Origin: Stercorarius parasiticus
Taxonomy: Eukaryota; Chordata; Aves; Charadriiformes; Stercorariidae
Assembly: GCA_013396915.1 (NCBI GenBank)
Contig: VWZL01000274.1
Coordinates: 1-64,000 of the forward strand
DNA: 64,000 bases
Reading direction: 5' to 3'
Shown here: one piece after another, positions 25,561-35,187 of the stretch
How positions within the stretch are numbered: position 1 is the stretch's first letter
Layout: each line of letters opens with the position of its first letter
Notes under the pieces: model-generated
The model's input: the letters and a program-made list of their open reading frames with translations, nothing else
Database searches by the model: none
What the model was told of the DNA's origin: nothing
Position numbers and translations under genes: made by a program

Positions 25561-25570
25561 CTAAAAATAG
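25561..25570 (+). promoter_or_regulatory. MEF2 consensus site upstream of CEFIP
   Basis: CTAAAAATAG is an exact match to the MEF2 consensus YTA(A/T)4TAR. It lies about 300 bp 5' of a good TATA box and 1.8 kb 5' of the CEFIP coding start. MEF2 drives striated-muscle genes, which suits a cardiac-enriched product. Function is inferred. Confidence 0.45.
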
Positions 25571-25854
25571 GCTGGTTGAGGGGTTTTTAAATAGAAAAGG
25601 AAGGTGAGGAGTGTTCTCATTTGAAGAAATAGCTGAGCCTGAGTAACTTAACTGATTAAGCCCAGTTCCTCTGACTTTTCATACTTTGACCAGCTCTGGG
25701 TCATTACAGGGAAAAAAACATGCCCTTTCCAAGAGTCTCACTGAGACGGGACAAGTGGAATCACGGATTTAGACCGCTGTAGGGGCTGAAATCTGGATCT
25801 GGATTTCATTGCTCAGTTCTACAGTGGATCCAAGCTTGAGATGGAGACAGCTTC

Positions 25855-25868
25855 CACTTGTATAAAAG
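25855..25868 (+). promoter_or_regulatory. E-box abutting a TATA box: candidate CEFIP promoter
   Basis: The E-box CACTTG (25855-25860) is directly followed by TATAAAAG (25861-25868), a near-ideal TATA box on the plus strand. The predicted start would be near 25890-25895. A usable donor, GTAAGT, is at 26073-26078. This would be an alternative to the upstream candidate exon at 25117-25287. TATA boxes occur by chance in A+T-rich DNA. The link to muscle rests on the nearby MEF2 site. Confidence 0.35.
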
Positions 25869-27175
25869 CTGGAAACTGCTCTAGATATGAACCGTGGTGT
25901 TTCAACTTATCAGAAGTTAGTGAATGATGCAAGTGTCCTAGGAAATGGAGATACAGATCAGACTTTCCTTAAGGAGTCTAAAAGGACTTTCCTTTTAGAT
26001 AGCTCTTGAATATGCTTTTAAACAGTCTCACCGTAGTTTAGTCAATAACCTGCTCAAGCCCTTGAATGTGAGAGTAAGTATCTAATGAGTTTGCAGAGTA
26101 AACTTTAAAGAGTTTTAGTGTATAGATTTCAAGTATAGCTGAAGGGTCTATTTTGCTTATACTTCTTTCATCCAAAGATTCCCCCATCCTGTCTGCAGAC
26201 TGATGTGGAGATAGGCAAAACCCACAATGCTGTGGGCCTTGACTGTGCATCATAATCAGGGATTAATGGAAGGCTGTGATATTTTATAGTTGTGTTGAAT
26301 GGGTTACCTTTTGATCTCAGCAGTTCTGGAAATGAAACCAAACGTTTCCTGTGCTCCTTTAGTGGGTCTGCTAGAGTCCCCTAGGCACTCCTGCCTTCTG
26401 CTGGTTAAGTTGATATTAGCAGCCTCTTCAGTTTCAACATACCAACCCAACCGTATCTGGTTATGGTTGGCTGAAGGATTTTACCCCAGCAATATTTGCT
26501 TGGAACATGCTAATGCACAGTATATATTCTTTACCTGTGGTGCCATTCTACTTTCTCAAACAAGGGTTCTGCTCAGGGTAATTGTCACAGCAAAACTCCA
26601 GTCTGATACAGGTTCATCTCTATAGACAATTTTCCGCAGTCATGATCTAAGAGATGAGTGAGAATAGAATCCTCTATAATAACTTTACTTTTCACAAAAT
26701 ATTTTAAATTATAATTATGAGATCTTGACAAGTAAGTTTTATCAACTTTTCTTTCATCTTGGACATAGTGTGCGTGATGTACCCAGTGACATTTTTTTTT
26801 AAGTAAGTTTTCTCCCTTTTTATTACTCTTGGCCAAAAAATGGCTAACCTTCATAGCTAAATACATGCATAGCACTTGGAAGTGTTTATGGTTGGAGGTA
26901 TGGAAAGGGAAGTACTTGAAATTTGGCTCTTATATCCTTGTTTAAGAGCCTAAGTAAAGCATCTGAAGTGAAACCACTTTTTTTAATGGCACTTTGCAGA
27001 AATTAAGCTATCTACCATGAGCTAGTTGACCAAAATAACAATTGTTTTTCATGTTGTTTATTGTGTTGCTAGCATCTTGTTTAGAATGCATGTAGGAGCA
27101 AATTAGTCAGTGACTGATGTATCTGGAAAATGCTCTCTGTATAATAGTCTTAATATCGAAAAATGATAATTTATG
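25869..27175 (+). other. Possible first-intron/5' region of CEFIP
   Basis: The stretch between the TATA box and the acceptor of the coding exon. A donor-like GTAAGT is at 26073-26078. No coding exon is recognised. Confidence 0.35.
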
Positions 27176-27367
27176 ATTTTTGGCTTTGCAGAAAAGAAAG
27201 TTTCCTTCAGCTATTCCGTAAGATGAATCAACGTGCAGCAGCACCGTCTGGAGGAATTGCTTTGTGCTTGTGAATTGCAAACAGCTGGAACCACCCCACA
27301 CAGTCATCTGCCTATTTGACACCTGAAATTAATCCTTTGGATAATTCATTCATGACTCCCATGAAAA
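27176..27367 (+). other. CEFIP: Probable splice acceptor and 5' UTR part of the CEFIP coding exon
   Basis: A T-rich tract followed by TTTGCAG ends at 27191 and is a good acceptor. A second, weaker one (TTTCCTTCAG) ends at 27210. Stops in the CEFIP frame, including TGA at 27362-27364, show that the stretch between acceptor and ATG is untranslated. The choice of acceptor is inferred, since no transcript data are available. Confidence 0.45.
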
Positions 27368-30300
27368 ATGCAGGGAAATAAGAAACATACAGAAGGACAT
27401 AGTGACTCCTCAAGTATTGGGAGTCTCCTGGATGACACAGACAGAGAGGTGAGCAGCCTCACAGACCGGGCTTTCAAAAGTTTGTGTGTAGCAGAACTCG
27501 AAGACTCTTACAATGAACCGGATCTTGCCATTTCACCTGACTTCACCCTCCAGTTCTCTGCTAAATTTCACCCAGGGACGTTAAACCATGCCATCAAGAA
27601 AAGCAATGTCTGTAACAAGCTAACGGCAAGAAACAATGAGCATACAATATGGGCTTCCACATTCCAGCAGTTACCAAAGTGTTCTCCAGAGGAGAAAAGG
27701 GTTGCTAAAAGTAACATCTTTGCCACAGAAAGAAAAAAGCTGAATTTGCCAGTCCCTGGCCCAAGGAACAATAAACATGTTTCAAAAGTGTCCTCATTGA
27801 TTAAGACATTTGATAAGACTGCAGACCAAGGGTCAGGAGGTTCCCTGCTAGCCATTAAGCAGCCCATTAAGAATAGCTTTCAAAAATATAAATTAAATCA
27901 TGGAAATGATATGGCTTGCTGGGATGACACAGACATTTTAAGCATCCACAAGGAACTTTCTGGATTTTCTGAGGATAGTCAAGGTAGCCGCTGTCTCAGT
28001 GGCAAACATGAGCCACAGAGAAGACCTAATAAAATAGACCTGAGTTATTGTGGCTCTGATGGTTATTATCCTGTGCTGATTGAGATGTCAAAAGTAGCCA
28101 AGTCAAATTTTTCCCGTTCTTCTAAAAAGGCTTTAAAAAACAGAAGTATGAAAGTTAATGAGCCAGCAAGAAAAGGTAATTTTCTTCACAGTGAGAATAG
28201 TGCTTTTGAATCATGGAACGTTCATCACAAAAAACTGACTGAAAAGGAGGAATTTGTTGATATAAAAATGAAAAAGGAAGGTCTTACGTACCTGGAAGAA
28301 GCACCATTTATTAAAGGATCCCACATGCATGAACATCAATTGCCACCTGTCAAAACCACTGTTGCTAAGAAGCAGGAAAAAGATTTTCAGATGGAGCCAA
28401 CTCCACCAGAAACTGCTTGCAGCATCCCTCTCCCTGCTGTTTGTGTACCTCAGGGCCCCCTCACTTCAGAAACAGAATTTGCTGCTGCTCTTCCGCCCAC
28501 TCCCCCCCCTAGGATCCATGCACCCCAGGGTCCTCCTCGGCCACCCCCTGTCCCACAGGCACTTCCTCTTCCACCCCCCACCCAGCAGGGCCATCCCCAA
28601 ACAACCCCCATCCCTGAAGCCCCTCCTGTGCCACCGCCCCCAATGCCAGCTCAGCTTTCCCCCTGTGCTGTGTCCCAAGCCTCTGTCTCACCCCAGTCCG
28701 TGTCCTATAGGATGGTTTCATCCTCACCTATGTCCCAGGCACCCAGCCCCCCTCCACGAAGACCCCTGGCCACCTTAACCGAAGAGGAAGCCCTCAGTCC
28801 CCAACTGGGCACTACAGGTCCGCCCTGGAGGAGACAGAGGGCTACAAAAGGGGCAGCAGAGAGGGGACAGACTTCCAAGGAGAAGTTCACAGCCAGTGAT
28901 GAGATGGTTTCATTGTCTGAAAAGGCGACTGGTGCTGAACCTGATCTGGATGTGACTCCTCTGGCTACACAGGTAAACTCCCCTGGATCGATCAGTCCCT
29001 CTTTCAACATCAGTGAACTCTTAACACCCATCATACCACAAAAACAGGAGGCAGACCCTGTGGAAAGCGAGCTGATCCCACTGACACCTCCTCCCACTGA
29101 GAGCGCGTCAGCGAGAGACCTTGAAGGGAGCATGTTTGGAGATTACAGGTCTCGGGATAGTTACAAATCGAAAGCATCAAGTCTGTTATTCAACTTGAAG
29201 GATGTACGTAAACGTGTTAAAAGAATTTATACCCCTTCTCCCCTGCTAAAGGCCTTGGAGGAGAAAAATAAAGCTAGGGAAAATATACAGGAGAGTACAG
29301 AAATGAATGCCTCACTCTCAACTTTACAAGAAAGAAGTAACAAAAATATTGCAGAGAAAGATGAATCAAGTGATATAACCTCTGTATTGTCTGTCAGTGT
29401 ACCCGAAAAGGAAAATAAAACTGATTTAACTGGACACTTTACAGACAATTACCTGACTTTGAGTTCACCCCAGACAACAGCAGACCTTTTATTTTACCAA
29501 ACTAGAGACAACATGCAGCAAGATGATTCAAAACATGAAAGTCTGGTTAAAAACACAAAGGGTAATGAAAACTTCCCCTTGTTCAGACATGAATCAAATG
29601 AACCTGATTTAAGGAAACATCTGCAGTATCCAGCACTGAAACCATTCAGTAGAGAGACTGCAGGTACAACAGAGAGGCAGCCCGTGCAAAATCCCAGTGT
29701 CCAGGGTGAGGAAAATGAAAGACAGGCTGCTAATCAGAATGAAGAGTTTGCCTTCAAAACAATCCCAAACCAACTCTCACCAGCAGAGGATGTGCCTTAC
29801 AGTGACATCCAAAACAATATGGTGGTAACTGGCCATGAAGCACACGGCAAAAGAAGCACTAGTTCTTCAGAGCAATCTTTTGTTTCCACAGTAGAGCAGC
29901 CACTTCAGGAGGAGCCATTTCCACCAGTGCCCCTGATGCAGAAGGCAAGCCTTCAAGAAAGCCAGAGGACTAAGAGTGAAATGAGTTCAGACAGTAAGAA
30001 AAGCCACAAGGACAGAGGGAAAGAGGTTGGGGAAGATGAACTGCAGTATTATGCTTGTATCAACTCTGATACTGGTGCAGCAGAGAAGAGGGAGGGGAAG
30101 GTTACTGGCAATGAGCAGAGGAGCTCAATGAAAGGGAAACTAAGGACAGACAAAAAGGAAGACGCCAAGACCGTGGATTCTGCTTCCGACAGTGTAAGGG
30201 ACATGTCCATCCAGAGGTCTGAGGAACCACAAACACCACCGTCTTCAAGCTCAAACAAACCCAGTCTGTTTATGATTAAAGATAACACATTCAGGTCACC

Positions 30301-32020
30301 TCAGGTGATAAGGGCCGTCAAGCTGCCCCTGTTCAGATCCTTTTCCCTGGATGATACAGTGAGCAGCAGTTATAAGGAAATGGAAAGTAGGTTTATGTCC
30401 CCAGCAGAGCGGAACAAGAAGCACCGAAACATGTTGTATGCCCAGGAGGGAGGCTGGTTGGCATTGAGGCGCAGAGGGAAGCAGAACATGAGGGGTGGAG
30501 CAACCGATGGAGGGAAAGAGGCTAGTGAGCCTGGATCTACTTCAGCAACACTGGATCCCAGTCTTCTGGAAGATACAGAGAGCTCTTCGTTAGGGAAACT
30601 GATGGAAGAAGATGAAGAGACTTGTGCTTTGTTAAATAAAGTTGGTAAAATGAATGAGAAAAGTGTCTGCAGAAGGAAAGAGAAGCCCCAGATTAGGAAG
30701 GCAAGACATAGCTTAACACAGCCAAATTTGGGTCTGGAAAATGACCAAGCACAAAATAACCCCACCTATCCTGCAGAAAGAATGACAAATTACTTTAAGA
30801 ATCATCATTTATCTAATCGCAGAGGTGGCTCTTGTGCTAAAAAAATAATCACTAGGGAGACAATTTCCCCTGTGACTGGCTCCATATCAGAGGACCACAA
30901 GTATTCTCCTGTATTCCATGAAGCTTTAGAGGACATCCTACATACAGAAGGTGCACCCGATTTGTTAGACAGTCTTGCATGCTCTGCTGTTACGAGCCCC
31001 AGGTCAGGCAGCACCATGCACTCTCTTGCTGCCAGTTCGTTGTCAGACAAACCAACAACTTCTGGCCTTAGAGAGACAGAGGATGTTATAAACCCTGCCT
31101 TGCTGAACATGGCACTAAAGAGCCAAGATGATATGTCTGTGGAAGAGATACTTGATTCAGCACGGAGGAATCTGCTTTCCAGTTCTGCAGGGGAAGCTGA
31201 GAGCCTGGAGCCCAGGGGACTTGGGGAGAGAGCAGCAGGCAAGCCTCCCGCTGTGCCACCAAAAACAGAAAAGGCTCTGCGGCGTGCCAAAAAGCTGGCA
31301 AGCAGGAGAAAGAAAATGCAAGAGCAGCAGAAAAAACATCAGACTGAGCATGAAGATGCTGTAGGGAGAAAGCCATCTCATTCTGGACAGACACTAGCAT
31401 CTCCTTCACCCGTGGGATATTCTCCTCTCCATCGTGCCCCTCACTCAACTTTGGCTCCCACAGAAACCAGTACAGGAAGACTCAGTGGTGCATCAGCAGT
31501 AAGCCCTTCATCCTCTTCGACCCAGCGTAAACTCCTTCAAGACCCTGACTCTGGTCAATACTACGTAGTTGATTTACCAGCTGAAGTCAATTTAAAGACA
31601 TTTTATGACCCAGAAACTGGCAAGTATGTTCAAGTCTCAGTCCCTTCCTTGGAAGGGAACTTACACCAACCCCCCTCTTCAGAAATTATGAATTCTCCCT
31701 ATGCCTCCTACCCTAGAGTGCTGCCATTGCCAGCTTCATCTGTAGCAGTGCTGAAGTCACCTTCTCAGCTCTCTGAACCTACCTGGTTAATGCCAGCTGT
31801 ACCAGGAGAACCAGCTGAACTACCAGAAGATGGCCAGCAGGACTACAGATACGCTGAAACTGCGGATACTCGGCCCTATATTGAACCAGCCTCTTACTCC
31901 TACAGTCAAGATGCTGAAGAAACTCAAGTTCACTTACGAAAGGACATGAGCCCAACCCCAAATACTGGCATAGTGTCCCTCACTGATTTAGATGATTTTG
32001 CTGCTGAAGGAGTATCTTGA
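27368..32020 (+). CDS. CEFIP: Cardiac-enriched FHL2-interacting protein (C10orf71 orthologue), single large coding exon, 1550 aa
   Basis: The known mammalian protein sits at the Z-disc of heart and skeletal muscle, binds the LIM protein FHL2 and influences calcineurin/NFAT hypertrophic signalling (family knowledge). The N-terminus starts MQGNKK and continues into a Ser/Asp-rich block and the motif DREVSSLTDRAFKSLC (about residues 26-41), which I recognise from C10orf71. Further along are a Pro-rich segment (about 374-465), a conserved central block SLFMIKDNTFRSPQ (about 965-980), a PPAVPPK motif followed by a basic Lys/Arg-rich helix (about 1295-1330), and a C-terminal block with GQYYVVDLP and FYDPETGKYV (about 1381-1425; from memory the Pfam DUF4585 region). 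There is no signal peptide or membrane segment, and the chain looks largely disordered. The ATG is chosen because an in-frame TGA lies two codons upstream (27362-27364) and the human protein starts at the equivalent place. Human is about 1435 aa, so this is slightly longer. The whole CDS is in one exon, as in mammals. Confidence 0.93.
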   Translation: MQGNKKHTEGHSDSSSIGSLLDDTDREVSSLTDRAFKSLCVAELEDSYNEPDLAISPDFTLQFSAKFHPGTLNHAIKKSNVCNKLTARNNEHTIWASTFQQLPKCSPEEKRVAKSNIFATERKKLNLPVPGPRNNKHVSKVSSLIKTFDKTADQGSGGSLLAIKQPIKNSFQKYKLNHGNDMACWDDTDILSIHKELSGFSEDSQGSRCLSGKHEPQRRPNKIDLSYCGSDGYYPVLIEMSKVAKSNFSRSSKKALKNRSMKVNEPARKGNFLHSENSAFESWNVHHKKLTEKEEFVDIKMKKEGLTYLEEAPFIKGSHMHEHQLPPVKTTVAKKQEKDFQMEPTPPETACSIPLPAVCVPQGPLTSETEFAAALPPTPPPRIHAPQGPPRPPPVPQALPLPPPTQQGHPQTTPIPEAPPVPPPPMPAQLSPCAVSQASVSPQSVSYRMVSSSPMSQAPSPPPRRPLATLTEEEALSPQLGTTGPPWRRQRATKGAAERGQTSKEKFTASDEMVSLSEKATGAEPDLDVTPLATQVNSPGSISPSFNISELLTPIIPQKQEADPVESELIPLTPPPTESASARDLEGSMFGDYRSRDSYKSKASSLLFNLKDVRKRVKRIYTPSPLLKALEEKNKARENIQESTEMNASLSTLQERSNKNIAEKDESSDITSVLSVSVPEKENKTDLTGHFTDNYLTLSSPQTTADLLFYQTRDNMQQDDSKHESLVKNTKGNENFPLFRHESNEPDLRKHLQYPALKPFSRETAGTTERQPVQNPSVQGEENERQAANQNEEFAFKTIPNQLSPAEDVPYSDIQNNMVVTGHEAHGKRSTSSSEQSFVSTVEQPLQEEPFPPVPLMQKASLQESQRTKSEMSSDSKKSHKDRGKEVGEDELQYYACINSDTGAAEKREGKVTGNEQRSSMKGKLRTDKKEDAKTVDSASDSVRDMSIQRSEEPQTPPSSSSNKPSLFMIKDNTFRSPQVIRAVKLPLFRSFSLDDTVSSSYKEMESRFMSPAERNKKHRNMLYAQEGGWLALRRRGKQNMRGGATDGGKEASEPGSTSATLDPSLLEDTESSSLGKLMEEDEETCALLNKVGKMNEKSVCRRKEKPQIRKARHSLTQPNLGLENDQAQNNPTYPAERMTNYFKNHHLSNRRGGSCAKKIITRETISPVTGSISEDHKYSPVFHEALEDILHTEGAPDLLDSLACSAVTSPRSGSTMHSLAASSLSDKPTTSGLRETEDVINPALLNMALKSQDDMSVEEILDSARRNLLSSSAGEAESLEPRGLGERAAGKPPAVPPKTEKALRRAKKLASRRKKMQEQQKKHQTEHEDAVGRKPSHSGQTLASPSPVGYSPLHRAPHSTLAPTETSTGRLSGASAVSPSSSSTQRKLLQDPDSGQYYVVDLPAEVNLKTFYDPETGKYVQVSVPSLEGNLHQPPSSEIMNSPYASYPRVLPLPASSVAVLKSPSQLSEPTWLMPAVPGEPAELPEDGQQDYRYAETADTRPYIEPASYSYSQDAEETQVHLRKDMSPTPNTGIVSLTDLDDFAAEGVS

Positions 32021-33876
32021 AAACTGAAGTAACAAAATATGCCAGCTGGTGTTTTTAAGAACCGTTCGAACAGACACGTGCACACAAAAGCACATGCAGG
32101 TTTGATGTTTGTAGAACACTTTATGTCTGAATCTCGTTGTGGTTTGAGTGGGAAGGAAAATGAAATCTGACCACATTGAGAGATGTGAGGTGATGATCAC
32201 TTTGAAGAAGTGTGATGTTGAGTAAGCACCAAATTATCAGTGAGAGGAAGGGGCAATGCCAGATAAACAAATAAATACGACAGAATGAAGCCACTGCTTG
32301 CTGCTGCTGCTGCTTCGCCATTTTGATGGCTGGGATTGCCAAAGCAAGTGTCCTTCTGCCCGAATGTGTTGCACGATATATGGCACAAAGTAAAACCTAT
32401 AAATCCGTCCTGTCCGTCCGATGAGACCTAGGACAGGTGCTGCATCTGCCGAGCTTTCCTCACTCACTGCCTTTGAACTATATTGACAGGTAGAAAGCAT
32501 ATGGCTACAACTATGCCGTAAACCCAAGATTCATTTTTTGCACATGATTGCCCAGATGTTATTGACAAAAAGATTGTATACTGGATGCGCAATACTATGT
32601 CAAAAAACCTTTAAACAACCAGAATACAGTTACAGCTGCTGTAGACTTCTCATATACTTTTGGAGTGTCCACTAACATGCTGCTGAATTCTTCGTATTTC
32701 TTTATAATCTCCAGATAACTTCCCTTAGAGTCAGAGGTTATTTATAATGCAACTTAAACCTTCAACTTATCTTGATACTTGGCCTGAAATATTTTGGTAA
32801 GGAGCAAGGTTGAATGAAATCCCATAACAGCTTTTAATTTTTTGTTAGGATGAGAAGACCTTTGCTTGTTATAATTGAAGTGCTTTTTGATTTGTTTTGT
32901 TTTGTTTCCAGGCTCCCACTAAAATACAATGCTAACTTTTAAAACCTGAAAAACATTGTGCCGAATTTTGGTCTCGTGAATTCTGTGATTTAAAAAAAAA
33001 AAGAGATACAAAACATCCAAAGTATTAATTTCTAAAAAAGTGCTTCTTTGGATTATCACTTTTTTTTGAAAGATCCATAACAAAATATCACTCATCATTG
33101 CATAGGCTTTTTTTTATCATCATAGATAACAACAGAACCTTGGTGAAAAGATGAAAAAATTGAATGTAATATGCCTGCTTATAAATATCTATATTTGGAT
33201 GTTGGTTTCCTTTTTCTCTGTCTCTTTTTCATACTGTTTTCCCCAATTAAAACTGAAGTGTGGGAGCTCTAAGGAAGAATTCAGCCTGATACACATCTCA
33301 GGCTATTTTTACAGGATTGTTTTCAGTGAAGTGGCTCTTGACTTCCAGAAAAGAAAGGGAAGAATCAAGCCTTTAACTAATAAATGCAAGATGGAGATGG
33401 GACACGGGCACTGCCCGACTCTCACAGTTTTAATATTTATGATAGAGGTTTTCTTCAGGAGGGTCTTAATTTCCCAGGACTGAGGCTGCTTTCAGGACAC
33501 TTGGTGGTTTGGCTCCTTCCCAACCTGAACTCATCTCCCAGCCTTCCTCTGTCCCTGATGAGAGCCGTGTGTTCAGAACCTGTCCTGATCCCATCAGACA
33601 GTTCCTATTGTCAGTGCTAATTGCTAGAATATTTCCCTTAGACACTAAGGACATCTCTTGATTGATTTCAGTGTGGTTTGAATTTGGCCCTTAACGATTT
33701 TCTAAGGTTCGTTTCACCTGTTATGCAGAGTTGTGTCAGATTTGCCGTTTTGTGATTTAGCAGGGACAGCTGCAGCAGAGGTGTGGGGTGGAAATGGAGA
33801 AGCTTGTACTGGTTTGGTTTGGGTTTTGAGCACATCCAGCCAAATGCCCATATTTGAATAAACATTTATTGTTCAG
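32021..33876 (+). other. CEFIP: CEFIP 3' UTR and flank
   Basis: This region follows the TGA of CEFIP. It has no convincing ORF; the longest open frames are under about 110 codons with no family resemblance. It holds a short TGC repeat (about 32296-32312) and several T or A runs. The end of the transcript cannot be fixed: AATAAA hexamers occur at 32270-32275 and again near 33378 and 34110. Confidence 0.5.
32270..32275 (+). terminator. Candidate polyadenylation signal for CEFIP
   Basis: This is the first AATAAA after the stop codon, 250 bp downstream. The sequence beyond it is TGC-rich, not strongly GT-rich, so a more distal signal may be the main one. Confidence 0.25.
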
Positions 33877-34024
33877 TCTCCACCCTGGAAAATTTTCAAC
33901 ACCTGACTGGATAAAGCCCTGAACAACCCGGGCTGGCCTCTGAGCTGACCCTCCTCGAGCAGGAGGTTCATCCAGAGGCCTCCTGAGATGTCTTGCATCC
34001 TAAATTATCCTATGATCCTATTCT
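33877..34024 (+). mobile_element. CR1 retrotransposon 3' end
   Basis: The segment contains CCTGGAAAATTTTCAACACC, TGACTGGATAAAGCCCTGAA, CCTCGAGCAGGAGGTTCATC and a tail TCCTATGATCCTATTCTG. This is the sense-strand 3' region of CR1, ending in its ATYCTATG tail. It is 5' truncated, as usual for CR1. Confidence 0.85.
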
Positions 34025-35167
34025 GCAAACAGTAAAATTTTTAAACCCACTTAGACTTGGAACTCAGAAAATGCAATCTCCCCTCGGAAAGGACTCATTT
34101 TGAAAGAAATAAAAAAGAATGTGAAGATCAAGAGTGTTTCAGGAACAAAGATCCATTTTCAAGTTGTTAAATTAAGGGAAATTGCTCCTATTATGAATAT
34201 TTTTCCCTTTTTTTGGTCACAAATATGTTGCTAAACTGACATGATGCTATTCATGTTGCACTTCTCTGTTACTGTCACTGTATACAGCATAACGTCTATC
34301 CAGTATAGAGCAGAATGTCATCTACATGTTAAAATATAGATAAATAGATCTATTAAGGTTTTCCATGGTACATTTAGACTGAACCTATGTAATCTGAAAG
34401 CCTAGCAGAGTGCACAAGCCATTTTTTCGGTTTGACATTACAAATTTAAATGCCCTTAACAAGTCAAGAAGTAGGCAGGCTCTCAGAGGACAAGATAAAA
34501 GTTTGCTGCCCAAGGGGAGCCTGTGGATACAAAGTATCTGTGCACAGATATAAAAGAAAAGGCAATTTGATAAGAAAAATAGACAACTGTTTTAAAAAAC
34601 AAATCCCTTTTGCTTGTTTAACTGTCATTTGTGTTGTAGATGTGCACACTTCTGCACCCTTTTTTTGAGGGCCGCCTTAAACTCTTGCCGTGGAGATCAG
34701 TATACTACTTCTACGTATGCAAGGAAAGACAGGTATATTTTTTACTCTACTGTGAAGGCAAACTGAAATGGGGGCATCTGAAAAGAAGAAAGTCCTAACT
34801 TGAATACCAAATACATTTAAAGTAGGACTTCTTTATTTTGGTCAATCCTTTCTGTTAGCCAAGGGAGCTGCATTCACAGCAGACTGTGTCTCTAAGCTTG
34901 TGCATGTCCCAGAGGGAGTTTTGACCTAGAAAATTTGCAGCTAAACAAACACAGAACTGGGGAGTTTTGAAAACAAATATGAAAGTGGTTCTCATCATAT
35001 ATCCAGAACTTTCCCTACAGCATTTTACCACAGGGAGTGAATGATGTTATACAAGTGTTGCTCCAGGTCTCAGCCTGGTATTGACTCCATTTGAGTATGA
35101 ACCCATCAATGAACCTGTCTCCTAGACCACATTGTTGGCCACCTTCTTGCTAGGCCGTGGGAGTTTG

Positions 35168-35187
35168 TGTGTGTACACACACACATG
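35168..35187. repeat. (TG)n-(CA)n inverted microsatellite
   Basis: TGTGTGTGTACACACACACA forms an almost perfect self-complementary dinucleotide hairpin, with A+T-rich TATATA runs just downstream (35200-35260). Confidence 0.8.

Noticed and set aside
28329..28778. 149-codon open frame in the +1-shifted frame over the proline-rich part of CEFIP
   Set aside because: It comes from C-rich low-complexity codons of CEFIP. The alternative frame has no start context or conserved motif of its own.
30805..31290. 161-codon antisense open frame inside the CEFIP exon
   Set aside because: Shadow of the CEFIP reading frame, with no domain, promoter or splice context on the minus strand. Similar shadows at 28705-29133 and 30370-30765.
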